A stretch of 64,000 bases of DNA, taken from contig LT160592.1 in NCBI GenBank assembly GCA_900049755.1, forward strand, positions 642,282-706,281. Direction: 5' to 3'. Positions 8,572 to 18,222 of the stretch are shown here, in pieces. A model generated the notes under the pieces. It was given only the letters and a program-made list of their open reading frames with translations. It had not been told where the DNA came from and ran no database searches. The DNA comes from Corynebacterium provencense (GTDB lineage Bacteria > Actinomycetota > Actinomycetes > Mycobacteriales > Mycobacteriaceae). A program made the translations under genes and the position numbers. The stretch's first letter is position 1. Every line of letters begins with the position of its first letter.

Positions 8572-8946
8572 TCAGCTCCCCAGTGAGTCGATCGACAGCG
8601 CCGTGAAAGCCAACAGGACGCCCACAATCACACAGAACCAGGAGTCGAACTTCCTCGAACGGACGGCGAAAACCCCCAGGATCCGGGAATCGACCCACCA
8701 CCGGATCAGTCCCAGCCACACCATCCCCGCCCCCACCGCCACCGTCCCCTTACGCCAGTGGTCGGTGAAGATGAGCACGGCCCCGGCCGTCACCACCACC
8801 AGGAACAGCACCACCGACAGCATCTGGAGGTTCCGTGTGACCCTCGAGGGCGGAGTCGCGGCGTCATGCGGATTCGCCAGCAGCTCACGACGTTCGGCGT
8901 CGCTCAGCGGCACCACGTCAGCCTGGTCGTCCGTCCCGGAGGCCAC
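8572..8946 (-). CDS. DUF3017 membrane protein
   Basis: About 124 aa with three predicted membrane segments: LQMLSVVLFLVVVTAGAVLIF, TVAVGAGMVWLGLIRWW and FCVIVGVLLAFTAL. The R-WWVDSRxLGVFAVRSRxFD stretch between segments two and three is typical of DUF3017, which follows folD across Actinobacteria. GTG 8946 is preferred because GGGGAG lies 6 nt before it and it does not overlap folD. A longer start at 8997 would overlap folD by 38 bp. Function is unknown. Confidence 0.8.
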   Translation of the reverse strand: MASGTDDQADVVPLSDAERRELLANPHDAATPPSRVTRNLQMLSVVLFLVVVTAGAVLIFTDHWRKGTVAVGAGMVWLGLIRWWVDSRILGVFAVRSRKFDSWFCVIVGVLLAFTALSIDSLGS

Positions 8947-8959
8947 CTGGTTCTCCCCG

Positions 8960-9817
8960 CTACGCCAGACCTGCGAGCCGCTCAGCGCGCTCGACAACGT
9001 TACGCACCAGGAAAGCCCTCGTCAGAGGACCGACACCCCCCGGATTGGGAGCGACAGCACCGGCGACCTCCCACACGTCGGGGTGCACGTCCCCCGCGAG
9101 CCTGCCGTCAACCCTGGACACCCCGACGTCAAGCACCGCCGCCCCCGGCTTCACCATGTCAGCGGTGAGCATGTGCGCCCGGCCCGCGGCGGCGACGATG
9201 ATGTCGGCGTCACGGGTCTCCCGGGCGAGATCCCTCGTCCCGGTGTGGCACAGAACCGTCGTCGCATTCTCGGTCCGACGGGTCAGCATCAGTCCGATGG
9301 GCCTGCCCACCGTCACGCCCCGGCCGATGACCACGGCCTTCGCCCCGTCGATCTGCACCCCGAACCGGCGCAGCAGCGAGATCGCACCGTTGGGGGTGCA
9401 GGGCAGCGGCGCGGGTTCATTGAGGACCAGTTTGCCCAGGTTCACCGGGTGCAGACCGTCGGCGTCCTTGGCGGGGTCGATGCGCTCCAGCACCTCGTTC
9501 TCGTTGAGGTGACCCGGAAGCGGCAGCTGGACGATGTACCCGGTACAGGCCGGGTCTGCGTTGAGCTCGTCGATGACCCCGAGAAGTTCCTCCCTGGTCA
9601 CGTCGGCGGGAAGATCCTTCCGGATGCTGTTGACCCCGATCTGCTCGCAGTCACGGTGCTTCATCTTCACGTACGACCGGGAGGCCGGGTCGTCCCCGAC
9701 CAGCACCGTCGCCAGCCCGGGAGTCACACCCCGTTCCTTCAGCGCGGCCACCCTGGTGGTGAGATCGGCGAAGATCTCGTCCCGGTACAGTTTTCCGTCC
9801 AGCTTCATCGCAGTCAC
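8960..9817 (-). CDS. folD: Methylenetetrahydrofolate dehydrogenase/cyclohydrolase
   Basis: 285-aa bifunctional enzyme that interconverts 5,10-methylene- and 10-formyl-THF with NADP. The catalytic lysine lies in [14 protein letters not shown] (residues about 52-66). The signature GYIVQLPLP and the nucleotide loop [11 protein letters not shown] are intact, and the family ending [10 protein letters not shown] is present. The GTG start at 9817 (VTAMKLDG) matches the N-terminus of corynebacterial FolD; an ATG 9 bp upstream is an alternative. Confidence 0.95.
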   Translation of the reverse strand: MTAMKLDGKLYRDEIFADLTTRVAALKERGVTPGLATVLVGDDPASRSYVKMKHRDCEQIGVNSIRKDLPADVTREELLGVIDELNADPACTGYIVQLPLPGHLNENEVLERIDPAKDADGLHPVNLGKLVLNEPAPLPCTPNGAISLLRRFGVQIDGAKAVVIGRGVTVGRPIGLMLTRRTENATTVLCHTGTRDLARETRDADIIVAAAGRAHMLTADMVKPGAAVLDVGVSRVDGRLAGDVHPDVWEVAGAVAPNPGGVGPLTRAFLVRNVVERAERLAGLA

Positions 9818-9865
9818 GGCGTCCATCCTATCCGCCGCAGACACCGTGGGAAGAGCCGGACCTGC

Positions 9866-10354
9866 TCACACCGCCCCCGGGAACCCCGCCTGCCGCCACG
9901 CCTCGTGGGCGGCGACAGCGGCCGCGTTGGACAGGTTCATGCTGCGCCGCCCCGGCAGCATGGGAATCCGCACCTGCATGGTCACCCGGGGATCCTCGAG
10001 TGCGGCGTCCTCCAGGCCCGTCGGCTCCGTCCCGAACATGAGCACATCCCCCGGCTCGTACCTGACATCGGTGTACCAGGTCCGCGCCCGGGTCGTGAAC
10101 GCGTAGACGTGCCGTGCCCCGTGGCGGAGGAGGTGGCGCAGGGCGGCGTCCCGGTCGTCGTGGAGGGTGACCGACGCCAGATCGTGGTAGTCCAGCCCGG
10201 CGCGGCGCACGTGCCGGTCACTGAAGTCGAACCCCAGCGGGCCCGCCAGGTGCAGTGCCGCACCCGTCCCGGCGCACATGCGGATCGCGTTGCCCGTGTT
10301 CGGGGGGATCACAGGCTGGTCGAACAGAACCCGGCAGAACGGGGTACCGGGCAT
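9866..10354 (-). CDS. trmL: tRNA (cytidine(34)-2'-O)-methyltransferase
   Basis: 162-aa SPOUT methyltransferase of minimal (single-domain) size. The protein begins with FDQPVIPPNTGNAIRMCAGTG, and the SAM-knot region carries FGTEPTGL and RIPMLPGRRSMNLSNAAAV. It methylates the wobble C34/U34 of tRNA-Leu isoacceptors. The ATG at 10354 is 1 bp beyond the apeB stop and follows GGAGGA. Confidence 0.9.
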   Translation of the reverse strand: MPGTPFCRVLFDQPVIPPNTGNAIRMCAGTGAALHLAGPLGFDFSDRHVRRAGLDYHDLASVTLHDDRDAALRHLLRHGARHVYAFTTRARTWYTDVRYEPGDVLMFGTEPTGLEDAALEDPRVTMQVRIPMLPGRRSMNLSNAAAVAAHEAWRQAGFPGAV

Positions 10355-10355
10355 C

Positions 10356-11786
10356 TCACATCCTCCAGAAGGCGCGGAGTGCGTCCGTGAACCAGACAAG
10401 GTCCCTCACCCCGGCCATCTCCCGGGCCGAGTGCATCGACAGCAGGGGAATCCCCACGTCAACGGTGGGGATCCCGAGCCGGGTGGCCGTCACAGGTCCG
10501 ATCGTGGAACCGCAGGGGACGTCATTGCTGGAGGCGAAGACCTGGCACGGCACACCGGCAGCCGCACAGGCCCTACGCCACAGTGCCGCAGTCACCGCGT
10601 CCGTCGCATACCTCTGGTCGGCGTTGACCTTGAGCACCGGACCCGAGTTCATCACCGGGTGGTTGAGCGCGTCGTACCGGCCGACATAGTTCGGATGGAC
10701 GCTGTGTGCCGCATCTGCCGACACACAGACCGAACGTGCGTACATCGCCCGGGTCAGATCAGTCGATGCCCCGAGACCTGCGGCGATGCGGACCAGCACA
10801 TCCTCCAGGACCGGGCCGGCGGCACCGGACGCCGACGCTGACCCGACCTCCTCGTGGTCGAAGGCCGCGAACACACGGATGTCCGCGCCTCCTGTCCCGC
10901 GGTCCTCTCCCCCGCCGCCGGACGCCACGGTCAGTAACTCCGACGACCCCGACAAGCCCGTCGACCCCGGCGACCTCAGGGCTTCCAGACCGGCGAAGAC
11001 ACTGCTGAGGTTGTCCATCCGGCCGGCGGCGATGAAGTCGGACTCCGCACCGAAGATCTCACCGTGCTGGGCGTCGACGGTGATGAGGTCGTGGGAGACG
11101 ATGTCCTGTGCCGTCACCTCCGTCCGTGTTCCTCCCGCCGTCCCTTCGCCCCGGTCGACAGCGGCCCGGGCGACGACATCGAGGACCGTGGGAGTGTCCG
11201 CCCCCACCGCGAGGACCGGCTGCATGTGTCGCTGACGGTCGAGGGTCAGACCGGTGTTGACGCTGCGGTCCAGGTGCACGGCTAGATGCGGGACCCGCAG
11301 GACCGGGCCGGTCGCCACGAGCAGTTCCCGTCCGTCGGCCAGGACTATCCTTCCGGCGATACGCAGTTCACGGTCCAGCCAGGACGGCAGTATCGCACCG
11401 CCGTAGATCTCCACGGCAGCCTGACGCCACCCCGCAGGACCTGCCAGGTCACCGACCGGCTTGAGCTTCAGCCCGGGAGAGTCCGTGTGCGCCCCCACAA
11501 TCCGGAAACCGGACGTGGCGGGGTCCGCCCCCACCGGGATCTGCCAGGCCACCACTGCCCCGCCCCGGACGATGAAGTGACCTCCCGGTGCCACCGCACC
11601 GGTGCCCCCGTCACCGTTCCACGGCGTCCTCTCGTCTTCACGGGTGAATCCCGTCTGCTCCAGACGTCGGGCCACCTCCGCGGCGGCGTGGTAGCTGGAC
11701 GGCGACGCGGCGATGAAGTCGGTGAACCGGCGGGCGAAGGCCACGGCGGAATCAGACGGCACAGAGTCGGGCGAGGGAGAGGTCAT
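10356..11786 (-). CDS. apeB: M18 family aminopeptidase
   Basis: 476-aa metallo-aminopeptidase of the M18 (aspartyl aminopeptidase) family. Metal and catalytic motifs are GAHTDSPGLKLKP, the FDHEEVGSASASGA glutamates and the C-terminal IGPVTATRLGIPTVDVG with LLSMHSAREM. It trims N-terminal residues from cytosolic peptides. It overlaps trmL closely and opens a stretch of four peptidase genes. Confidence 0.92.
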   Translation of the reverse strand: MTSPSPDSVPSDSAVAFARRFTDFIAASPSSYHAAAEVARRLEQTGFTREDERTPWNGDGGTGAVAPGGHFIVRGGAVVAWQIPVGADPATSGFRIVGAHTDSPGLKLKPVGDLAGPAGWRQAAVEIYGGAILPSWLDRELRIAGRIVLADGRELLVATGPVLRVPHLAVHLDRSVNTGLTLDRQRHMQPVLAVGADTPTVLDVVARAAVDRGEGTAGGTRTEVTAQDIVSHDLITVDAQHGEIFGAESDFIAAGRMDNLSSVFAGLEALRSPGSTGLSGSSELLTVASGGGGEDRGTGGADIRVFAAFDHEEVGSASASGAAGPVLEDVLVRIAAGLGASTDLTRAMYARSVCVSADAAHSVHPNYVGRYDALNHPVMNSGPVLKVNADQRYATDAVTAALWRRACAAAGVPCQVFASSNDVPCGSTIGPVTATRLGIPTVDVGIPLLSMHSAREMAGVRDLVWFTDALRAFWRM

Positions 11787-11863
11787 GTCCTCCAGTTAAC
11801 CACCGGTGCGGACACGTCGGCCCCGCCCACCTTCCGGACCCGCCCGGTGTACCCTCCCCCCGC

Positions 11864-13675
11864 TCAGTCGGCCACCCCGTGCCGCCGCAACCACCCGACC
11901 ATGGCCTCGGCAATGCGCTGACGGTTCACCTCACGGACGAAGACGTGACCCTCGTCCTCCAGTTCCAGGGCCTGTGTAAGAACCCCACGGTCGTCCAGGG
12001 CGGCCTTCATCTGCCGGTACTCGCTCGGCGGGACGTTCGTGTCGTGGAGACCGTGGATGAACAGGACCGGCGTCCTCACCTCCCCGCCGTCGAGGACCCG
12101 GCGCAGGGGTGAGACCGACCTCAGCAGTTCACCGTCCTGGATCGGGTACCCGTACTTCGGGTACGCGGCGGAGGCGATCCACGGTTCGGTGTTCCGGTAG
12201 AAGGTCTCCAGGTCGCTCATCCCGCAGGCACAGACCGCGGCGCGGAACAGGTCCGGAAACCAGGTGACCGCGATGTTGACCAGGTAGCCGCCGTAGGAAC
12301 GACCGCTGACGGCCAACCGCGCCGGGTCAGCGAAACCGGCGTCCACCAGGAAATTCGCCGAGTCCTCCAGGTCCCTGATCCCGGAGAACCTGCCGTACCG
12401 GTTGTCTGCGTGCTGAAAGACCCGGCCGCTGCCGGACGACCCCCGGATGTTCGGGGTGAACACACTGACCCCTGCGGAGATCACCGCGCGCAGCACATCA
12501 TGGTGCTCGGGTCTGGACTGCCCCTCCGGACCACCGTGGAAGTGCACGAGCGTCGGCTGCGGACCCGCGGCGGTGCCCCCGTCGGCGCCGGCCGCCCGGT
12601 ACAGCCAGCCGGACAGTTCCACCCCGTCGCGTGCCGTGTAGTGCACCAGCTCCGGTTCACCGGGACGGGACCCGGAACCGCCCTCCCCCGCCACAGCGGT
12701 CGAATGACCGGTACGGGTGTCCACCAGGTGCACCGTCGGAGGTGACCCGGGACTCTCCACCGTCAGCGCCAGCACCGACCCGTCGTCGGTGAGTCTCGGC
12801 CCGCGGGCGACGAGGCCGGGGAGCGGGACCGCACGCCGGACCAGCACCCGCTGGTCCCGGTCTAGCTGCAGGAGCTCCAGGGAGGACCTGCCGGACCTGT
12901 TCCACAGGACCGCGGCGGTCGCCTCGTCCCTGCTGACACAGAACTCGTCGACGTCAGCCTCACGGTGGGCGATGAGGTCCCGGCTGCGCATCACACCGTT
13001 TTTCGCGTGGACCCGCAGCACCCGTCGCCGGTCACTGTGGTGGTCACTGCACACCAGCAGCACCGGCTCACCGTCACTGCGGGGAGGGAGGATGCAGCCG
13101 GCGTCCGTCGTCGCTCCGGGCTGGGGGGGCAGCAGAGGACGCCACGAGCCGTCCGGCCCGATGAGCAGCAGTTCACGGTTGGCCCGGGGCCCCACCCTCA
13201 TCAACGCGTGTCCGGCGTTCGCCGCGACGAGCTTCCCGTCCACCCGTCGGTCGATGACCTGCGTGGACCCGTCGTCCGGGGAGACCAGACGCCCCTCGGC
13301 CACACCGTCGTCACGGACCGCGTCGACCGCCAGCACACCGGAGTTCCATTCCACCAGGGATGTCTTGGCGTCCGAGATGTCGCGCAGCAGGACCGCGGAA
13401 TCGTCACCGGGATCGGTGGACACCAGCCAGATCTCGGTGCGTTCGGTCCCGCTCGCAGCGATTTCCACGGCCAGCCAGTGGGCGTGCGGGGAGTACCTCA
13501 CCGCCACCGCCGGTCCGTCGGTGGGGATCCTCACGGGACGGGCCGGCCCCAGGACCCCGTCGACCAGCGGTGCCTGCATGGCCACGGGGAGACCGTCGGG
13601 GACGGCGTCATCCCGGAGAACGAACGCGAGTGCCGAACCGTCCGGGGCGATGTCGACGGCGGTGGTGTGCTTCAC
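11864..13675 (-). CDS. S9 family peptidase (prolyl oligopeptidase type)
   Basis: 603 aa, with a beta-propeller-like N-terminal region and a C-terminal alpha/beta hydrolase. The nucleophile is in SGRSYGGYLVN, the Asp in FIHGLHDTNVPPSE and the His in EDEGHVF. HFHGGPEGQSRP forms the oxyanion region. GTG 13675 is chosen because the frame further upstream runs into the neighbouring gene and has a low-complexity sequence. It has no signal peptide, so it likely cleaves peptides in the cytosol. Same strand as the ATP-grasp gene, 10 bp apart. Confidence 0.88.
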   Translation of the reverse strand: MKHTTAVDIAPDGSALAFVLRDDAVPDGLPVAMQAPLVDGVLGPARPVRIPTDGPAVAVRYSPHAHWLAVEIAASGTERTEIWLVSTDPGDDSAVLLRDISDAKTSLVEWNSGVLAVDAVRDDGVAEGRLVSPDDGSTQVIDRRVDGKLVAANAGHALMRVGPRANRELLLIGPDGSWRPLLPPQPGATTDAGCILPPRSDGEPVLLVCSDHHSDRRRVLRVHAKNGVMRSRDLIAHREADVDEFCVSRDEATAAVLWNRSGRSSLELLQLDRDQRVLVRRAVPLPGLVARGPRLTDDGSVLALTVESPGSPPTVHLVDTRTGHSTAVAGEGGSGSRPGEPELVHYTARDGVELSGWLYRAAGADGGTAAGPQPTLVHFHGGPEGQSRPEHHDVLRAVISAGVSVFTPNIRGSSGSGRVFQHADNRYGRFSGIRDLEDSANFLVDAGFADPARLAVSGRSYGGYLVNIAVTWFPDLFRAAVCACGMSDLETFYRNTEPWIASAAYPKYGYPIQDGELLRSVSPLRRVLDGGEVRTPVLFIHGLHDTNVPPSEYRQMKAALDDRGVLTQALELEDEGHVFVREVNRQRIAEAMVGWLRRHGVAD

Positions 13676-13685
13676 GCCCTGCAGG

Positions 13686-15149
13686 CTACCCGACCGGGGC
13701 GGCGCGGCCGACGGCACCGTCGGTGCTGCCGGGGTCGTCGGAGACACCGGAACCCACGGACAGTTCCTCCGGCGAGGACGCCACAATCCAGGTGTCCCGC
13801 CCCCCGCCGCCCCGGGAGGAGTTGACGATCAGCGACCCCGCCCGGGCCACCCGGGTGAGCCCCGCCGGCACGGTCGAGGCCCCCGAACCGGTGAGAAGAC
13901 TGAACATCCGCAGGTCCACGTGCCGACGGGTACCGTCGAGCGCCGGGAGGGTCGACAGTTCCACCCGTTCCTGGGCGATGAACGCCTCAGGTCTGGCGAG
14001 GATCTCCGCCCTCCGCTCCGCCAGGCGGGCACCACTGCATTCGGGCCCGATGGTGATACCGGCCCCTCCGTAACCGTCGACAGGTTTGACGACGAGTTCG
14101 TCCAGACGGTCCAGAACCTCCATCCGCTGCGAAGGATCCGCGCACAGCCAGGTCGGCACCTGCCCCAGCCGGGGCTCCTCGCCCAGGTAGAAACGCACCA
14201 TCTCCGGAACCGAGGCGTAGACCGCCTTGTCGTCGGCCAGCCCGTTGCCCGGCGCATTCGCCATGCCCACCGTGCCCGCGGCAAGGGGCCCACCGATCCC
14301 CGGCACCCCTTCCGCCAGCCGGTTCTCCTCGACCCGCAGGTAGATCACGTCGACCCGCCTTCCCGAGGCAAGATCGACCACGACCGGCACTCCCCCGTCC
14401 TGTTCGACCCGCAGCAGGTCACAGGTCCTGATGTGGAATCCGCCCGCCTCGGCGACCGCCCGCTGCTCCGCCCTCGTCGGGTCGTGGTCACCTTCGGAGA
14501 CGATGACGACATGGCGGGACGCCGCGTCGGGTCCGGACGGCAGATCCGGATGAGGTGGTGGCGCGGCGTCCTCCACTGTCGCGCAGAACATCTCCAGGGC
14601 ACCGGTCACGGGCCGCAACCGGTCCCGGACCCCGGCCAGGAGCTCCGGCCAGTGGTCACGGGTCACAGACCTGGCCGCCAGTGCGAAGGTCAGACCGGAG
14701 GGCATGCGGACATTGTCCTCCAGCACCGCCCACCTGCCCCGGTCGTCGCAGACCAGGTCCGCACCGGCGACACGGGTGCGCACACGGCCTGCGGGGTAGC
14801 TGCGTCCGAGGGGGGTGTACCCCGGTGACCGGGCGATGATTGCGGCGTCCATGCGACCGGCCCGGACGATGGCGGCGTCCTCCGGGGAATCCACGGTGTA
14901 GACGTCGTCGAGAAAGCGGTCGAGGGCGCGGGTCCGCTGTTCCACCCCGCGGGCGAGCCGGTCCCACGTCGCTGCTCCGATGACGCGGGGCACGGGTTCG
15001 ATGTCGAAGACTTCGTGACCGTGCAGTTTCCCGTCGGCGTCCTTGACCCCGAAGGTGACGCCGCGGGCGACGAGGTCGGAGTCTGCGGCGCGGCGACGGG
15101 ACGCCACGTCCGAGGGGTCCAGGGTGTCGATGATCTCCAGGGGCTCCAT
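13686..15149 (-). CDS. Circularly permuted type 2 ATP-grasp protein
   Basis: 487-aa member of the DUF404/DUF407 circularly permuted ATP-grasp family. Characteristic pieces are LEDNVRMPSGLTFAL, the YLRVEENRL stretch, ANAPGNGLADDKAVYA, LVVKPVDGYGGAGITIG and the C-terminal HVDLRMFSLL. Homologues usually sit with an alpha-E domain gene and a transglutaminase-like protease and are predicted to be peptide or amide ligases. Here neither partner is next to it; the neighbours are peptidases. ATG 15149 is followed at once by the family N-terminus (EPLEIIDTLDP). The substrate is unknown. Confidence 0.85.
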   Translation of the reverse strand: MEPLEIIDTLDPSDVASRRRAADSDLVARGVTFGVKDADGKLHGHEVFDIEPVPRVIGAATWDRLARGVEQRTRALDRFLDDVYTVDSPEDAAIVRAGRMDAAIIARSPGYTPLGRSYPAGRVRTRVAGADLVCDDRGRWAVLEDNVRMPSGLTFALAARSVTRDHWPELLAGVRDRLRPVTGALEMFCATVEDAAPPPHPDLPSGPDAASRHVVIVSEGDHDPTRAEQRAVAEAGGFHIRTCDLLRVEQDGGVPVVVDLASGRRVDVIYLRVEENRLAEGVPGIGGPLAAGTVGMANAPGNGLADDKAVYASVPEMVRFYLGEEPRLGQVPTWLCADPSQRMEVLDRLDELVVKPVDGYGGAGITIGPECSGARLAERRAEILARPEAFIAQERVELSTLPALDGTRRHVDLRMFSLLTGSGASTVPAGLTRVARAGSLIVNSSRGGGGRDTWIVASSPEELSVGSGVSDDPGSTDGAVGRAAPVG

Positions 15150-15247
15150 CTGCCCAGGGTAGACCGAGGTTCTCCGATCCGCAGCGCAGCCGGGGAACCG
15201 GACCGGGGAACCTGACGGGTGTCCGGCAGGGACGGCGGCCGGAACCT

Positions 15248-15287
15248 CCACCGCGTCCGTCCACCGCGTCCGTCCACCGCGTATAAC
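15248..15287 (+). promoter_or_regulatory. Tandem 13-bp repeats running into the pepC-1 promoter
   Basis: Units CCACCGCGTCCGT at 15248-15260 and 15261-15273, then a partial copy to 15282. The partial copy runs into TATAAC (15282-15287), a good -10. The ATG lies 6 nt later with no Shine-Dalgarno, so the mRNA is probably leaderless. The repeats occupy the -35 region. Confidence 0.55.
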
Positions 15288-15293
15288 AGACTC

Positions 15294-16694
15294 ATGCCTG
15301 ATTTCACCCTCACCCCCGGCGTACTCGCAGGGCTGCGCAGTGCGGCCGACGACCCCGCTCTACGGATCGCCACCAATGCCGTCACCTCGACCGACGTGGA
15401 CGGTGTCACCCTCAACCGGGCCGCGGTCACCTCGGTCGACCCGACGACCGAGGTGAAACTCGACTCACTTTCGGTGACCGACCAGAAGCAGTCCGGCCGG
15501 TGCTGGATGTTCGCCGGCCTCAACGTGTTCCGGCACCGTATCGCCGGGTCACTGGGCACCTCGGACTTCGAGTTCTCCGAGACCCACCTCCAGTTCCACG
15601 ACAAACTGGAGAAGTCCTACCGGACACTGCGCAGACTTGACGAACTGTTCCGCTCCGGTGTCACCGACCTCGACGACCGGCTCGTCGCCGCTCTGCTGGC
15701 CCACCCCGCCGACGACGGCGGCCAGTGGAACTACCTGGTGAACCTGATCGGGAAGTACGGGGTGATGCCGAAGCAGGCCATGGGTGAGACCTACGCCTCC
15801 GGCCTGACCCGGCAGCTCGACTCCGCCCTGTCGACCACGGTGAGGGCCACCGCCTGGAAGCTGCGGGAGGCTGCACTCGGCGGGGCCGGGGCATCGTCCA
15901 CCGAACCCCTGGTCCGTGCGGGAATGCGGGACGTCCACCGGGTCATCTCCGTCCACCTGGGAGTTCCCCCGGCCACCTTCACGTGGAAGTACCGGGACAA
16001 GGACGGGGAGTTCCACGACGAGGGCACCCTCACCCCGCTGCAGTTCCGCGACCGGGTCCTGGGAGACGACCTCACCGGAGGTCTGGACAACTACATCAGT
16101 GTCGTCAACGACCCCCGCGGGGAGAATCCCTACGGCGCGGCCTACACCGTCGCCGAAGAGACGAACATGTGGGGCACCCCGGACTTCTCCTACGTCAACG
16201 CCGACATCTCCGACCTGCGACGGATCGCGACGGCGTCCCTGGACGCCGGGGAACCGGTGTGGTTCGCCTGCGACGTCAACAGGCAGTTCGCCGCGGCCCT
16301 GGGAATCTGGGACAGGGACCTGTATGAACGGGACGCCCTGTACGGCACCGACTCTTCCCGGGGAACCGGATCGTCGAAGGCGGAGCAGATGCGCAGCCGG
16401 GAGTCCATGCTCACCCACGGTATGGTCCTCACCGGACACGACCCCGCCGCGGGTACCTGGAGGGTGGAGAACTCCTGGGGGACGAAGAGTCACGGTGAGC
16501 ACGCGAAACTCGCCGGAGCCGGTTCGATGAAGGGCTACGGGACGATGACTGACGCCTGGTTCGACGACAACGTCTTCCAGATCGTCGCACACCGCAGGTT
16601 CATCACCACCGCCACCGGCGACGACCTCCCCGGCCTGTCCGCACTGGACCGTGGTGACACCACCGTCCTCCCGGTCTGGGACGCGATGGCATGA
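15294..16694 (+). CDS. pepC: C1-family aminopeptidase C (bleomycin hydrolase-like), copy 1
   Basis: 466-aa cysteine aminopeptidase of the C1B group. Catalytic C70 is in QKQSGRCWMFAG (oxyanion Q64), the His in LTHGMVLTGHD and the Asn in VENSWG. Homologues form hexamers with the active sites inside. The ATG at 15294 is selected because homology starts at once (PDFTLTPGVLAGLRSA) and a -10 sits 6 nt upstream. The second copy follows directly. Confidence 0.92.
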   Translation: MPDFTLTPGVLAGLRSAADDPALRIATNAVTSTDVDGVTLNRAAVTSVDPTTEVKLDSLSVTDQKQSGRCWMFAGLNVFRHRIAGSLGTSDFEFSETHLQFHDKLEKSYRTLRRLDELFRSGVTDLDDRLVAALLAHPADDGGQWNYLVNLIGKYGVMPKQAMGETYASGLTRQLDSALSTTVRATAWKLREAALGGAGASSTEPLVRAGMRDVHRVISVHLGVPPATFTWKYRDKDGEFHDEGTLTPLQFRDRVLGDDLTGGLDNYISVVNDPRGENPYGAAYTVAEETNMWGTPDFSYVNADISDLRRIATASLDAGEPVWFACDVNRQFAAALGIWDRDLYERDALYGTDSSRGTGSSKAEQMRSRESMLTHGMVLTGHDPAAGTWRVENSWGTKSHGEHAKLAGAGSMKGYGTMTDAWFDDNVFQIVAHRRFITTATGDDLPGLSALDRGDTTVLPVWDAMA

Positions 16695-16774
16695 CCGTGA
16701 CCACAGACGCGACAGGCAGCAGGAGCACCACAGACACCGGAGACACCGGAGACTCCGGAGACAAGGAGAGCAGC

Positions 16775-18184
16775 GTGACAGTCACCGACACCGCCGGCAC
16801 CACCGGCACAGTCACCACCGGCCCGGCCGGCATCAGCCCGGAATTCCTCGACGGGCTCAACAGCTCCGTGGAAGCCGATCCTGCATGGCGGACCGCACGT
16901 AACGCTGCGACCGCGACGGACATCAGCAAGATCACCCTCGACCGCAGCATTCTGGCGTCCACTGACCCCACCACCTCGGTCAAGGTCGACACGTGGTCGG
17001 TGACCGACCAGATGCGTTCCGGCCGGTGCTGGATTTTCGCGGGCCTGAACTCGCTGCGCGGGAACATCATCGCCGACACCGGGGTGAAGGACCTGGAACT
17101 GTCCCAGGCATGGCTGCACTACTGGGACAAGCTGGAGAAGGCCAACTACTTCTTCACCGCGATGGTGGAACTCGCCGACAGGCCGACTGACGACCGTACG
17201 GTCCAGCACCTCCTCGACCATCCCGCCGAGGACGGGGGCCAGTGGAACATGTTCGTCGCGCTGGTCGAGAAGTACGGTGTGGTGCCGAAGTACGCCATGC
17301 CCGAGACCTGGTCGTCGTCGCACACCGCGAAGATGAACCGTGACATCGCCACAGCCACTCGGACCGGTGCGCTCCGTATCCGCGAGACCGTCAACACCGG
17401 AGCCGGGGACGCCGAGGTCAGCCGTGTCCACCGTGAGGCCCTGGGGTCTGTGCACCGGATCCTCACCGCCCACCTCGGTGTCCCCCCCGAGGAGTTTGTC
17501 TGGCAGTACCGCGACTCCGACGGTGAGTTCCACCGGGAGGGCACCGTCACCCCGCTGCAGTTCGCGCGGCGTTACCTGCCGGACGATCTCGGGGAGTACG
17601 TGTGTCTCGTCAACGACCCCCGGGACTCGTCTCCCTACGGCGAACTGTTCACGGTGGATTACCTGGGCAATGTTGTCGGAGCTGATCCGGTGACCTACCT
17701 CAACGTGCCCCCGGAGGTTCTCCGGACGGTGGCGGTGGACGCCCTGGGAGACGGCAGGCCGGTGTGGTTCGGTTGCGACACGGCCGCCCAGTGTGACCGT
17801 GAGCGGGGGGTGTGGGACGCCCGGCTGCACGACTACACCGGTTTCTACGGGGTGGAACTGGGTACGGACGCGATGAACAAGCAGCAGCGTCTGCTCACCG
17901 GGGAGTCGCTGATGACCCACGCCATGGTCTTCACCGGTGTCGACCTGGATGAGGCGGGAAACCCGGTGAAATGGAGGGTGGAGAACTCCTGGGGGTCGAA
18001 GAACGCCGACAAGGGCTTCTGGACGATGAACGACTCCTGGTTCGGCGAGTACGTCTTCGCGCTCGCCGTCCACCGCGACCGGCTGCCTGAGGAATACCGG
18101 TCAGTGCTTGACAGTGGCACTGACGGGGCCCCTGCCCCGCACGTCCTGCCCGCCTGGGACCCCATGGGGGCACTGGCGGACTGA
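16775..18184 (+). CDS. pepC: C1-family aminopeptidase C, copy 2
   Basis: 469-aa paralogue of the previous gene, about 45-50% similar by eye. Catalytic C85 in RSGRCWIFAG and oxyanion Q79 are conserved, with the His in LMTHAMVFTGVD and the Asn in VENSWGSK. Two starts are possible. ATG 16691 overlaps the pepC-1 stop by ATGA but would add 28 Thr/Gly/Asp-rich residues. GTG 16775 has a perfect AAGGAG 6 nt upstream, and I chose it. The two copies differ around the substrate cleft, which may split substrate range. Confidence 0.88.
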   Translation: MTVTDTAGTTGTVTTGPAGISPEFLDGLNSSVEADPAWRTARNAATATDISKITLDRSILASTDPTTSVKVDTWSVTDQMRSGRCWIFAGLNSLRGNIIADTGVKDLELSQAWLHYWDKLEKANYFFTAMVELADRPTDDRTVQHLLDHPAEDGGQWNMFVALVEKYGVVPKYAMPETWSSSHTAKMNRDIATATRTGALRIRETVNTGAGDAEVSRVHREALGSVHRILTAHLGVPPEEFVWQYRDSDGEFHREGTVTPLQFARRYLPDDLGEYVCLVNDPRDSSPYGELFTVDYLGNVVGADPVTYLNVPPEVLRTVAVDALGDGRPVWFGCDTAAQCDRERGVWDARLHDYTGFYGVELGTDAMNKQQRLLTGESLMTHAMVFTGVDLDEAGNPVKWRVENSWGSKNADKGFWTMNDSWFGEYVFALAVHRDRLPEEYRSVLDSGTDGAPAPHVLPAWDPMGALAD

Positions 18185-18222
18185 CCTCCCGAGAAGACCG
18201 GCACAGAAGTACCGGGCTTTCC

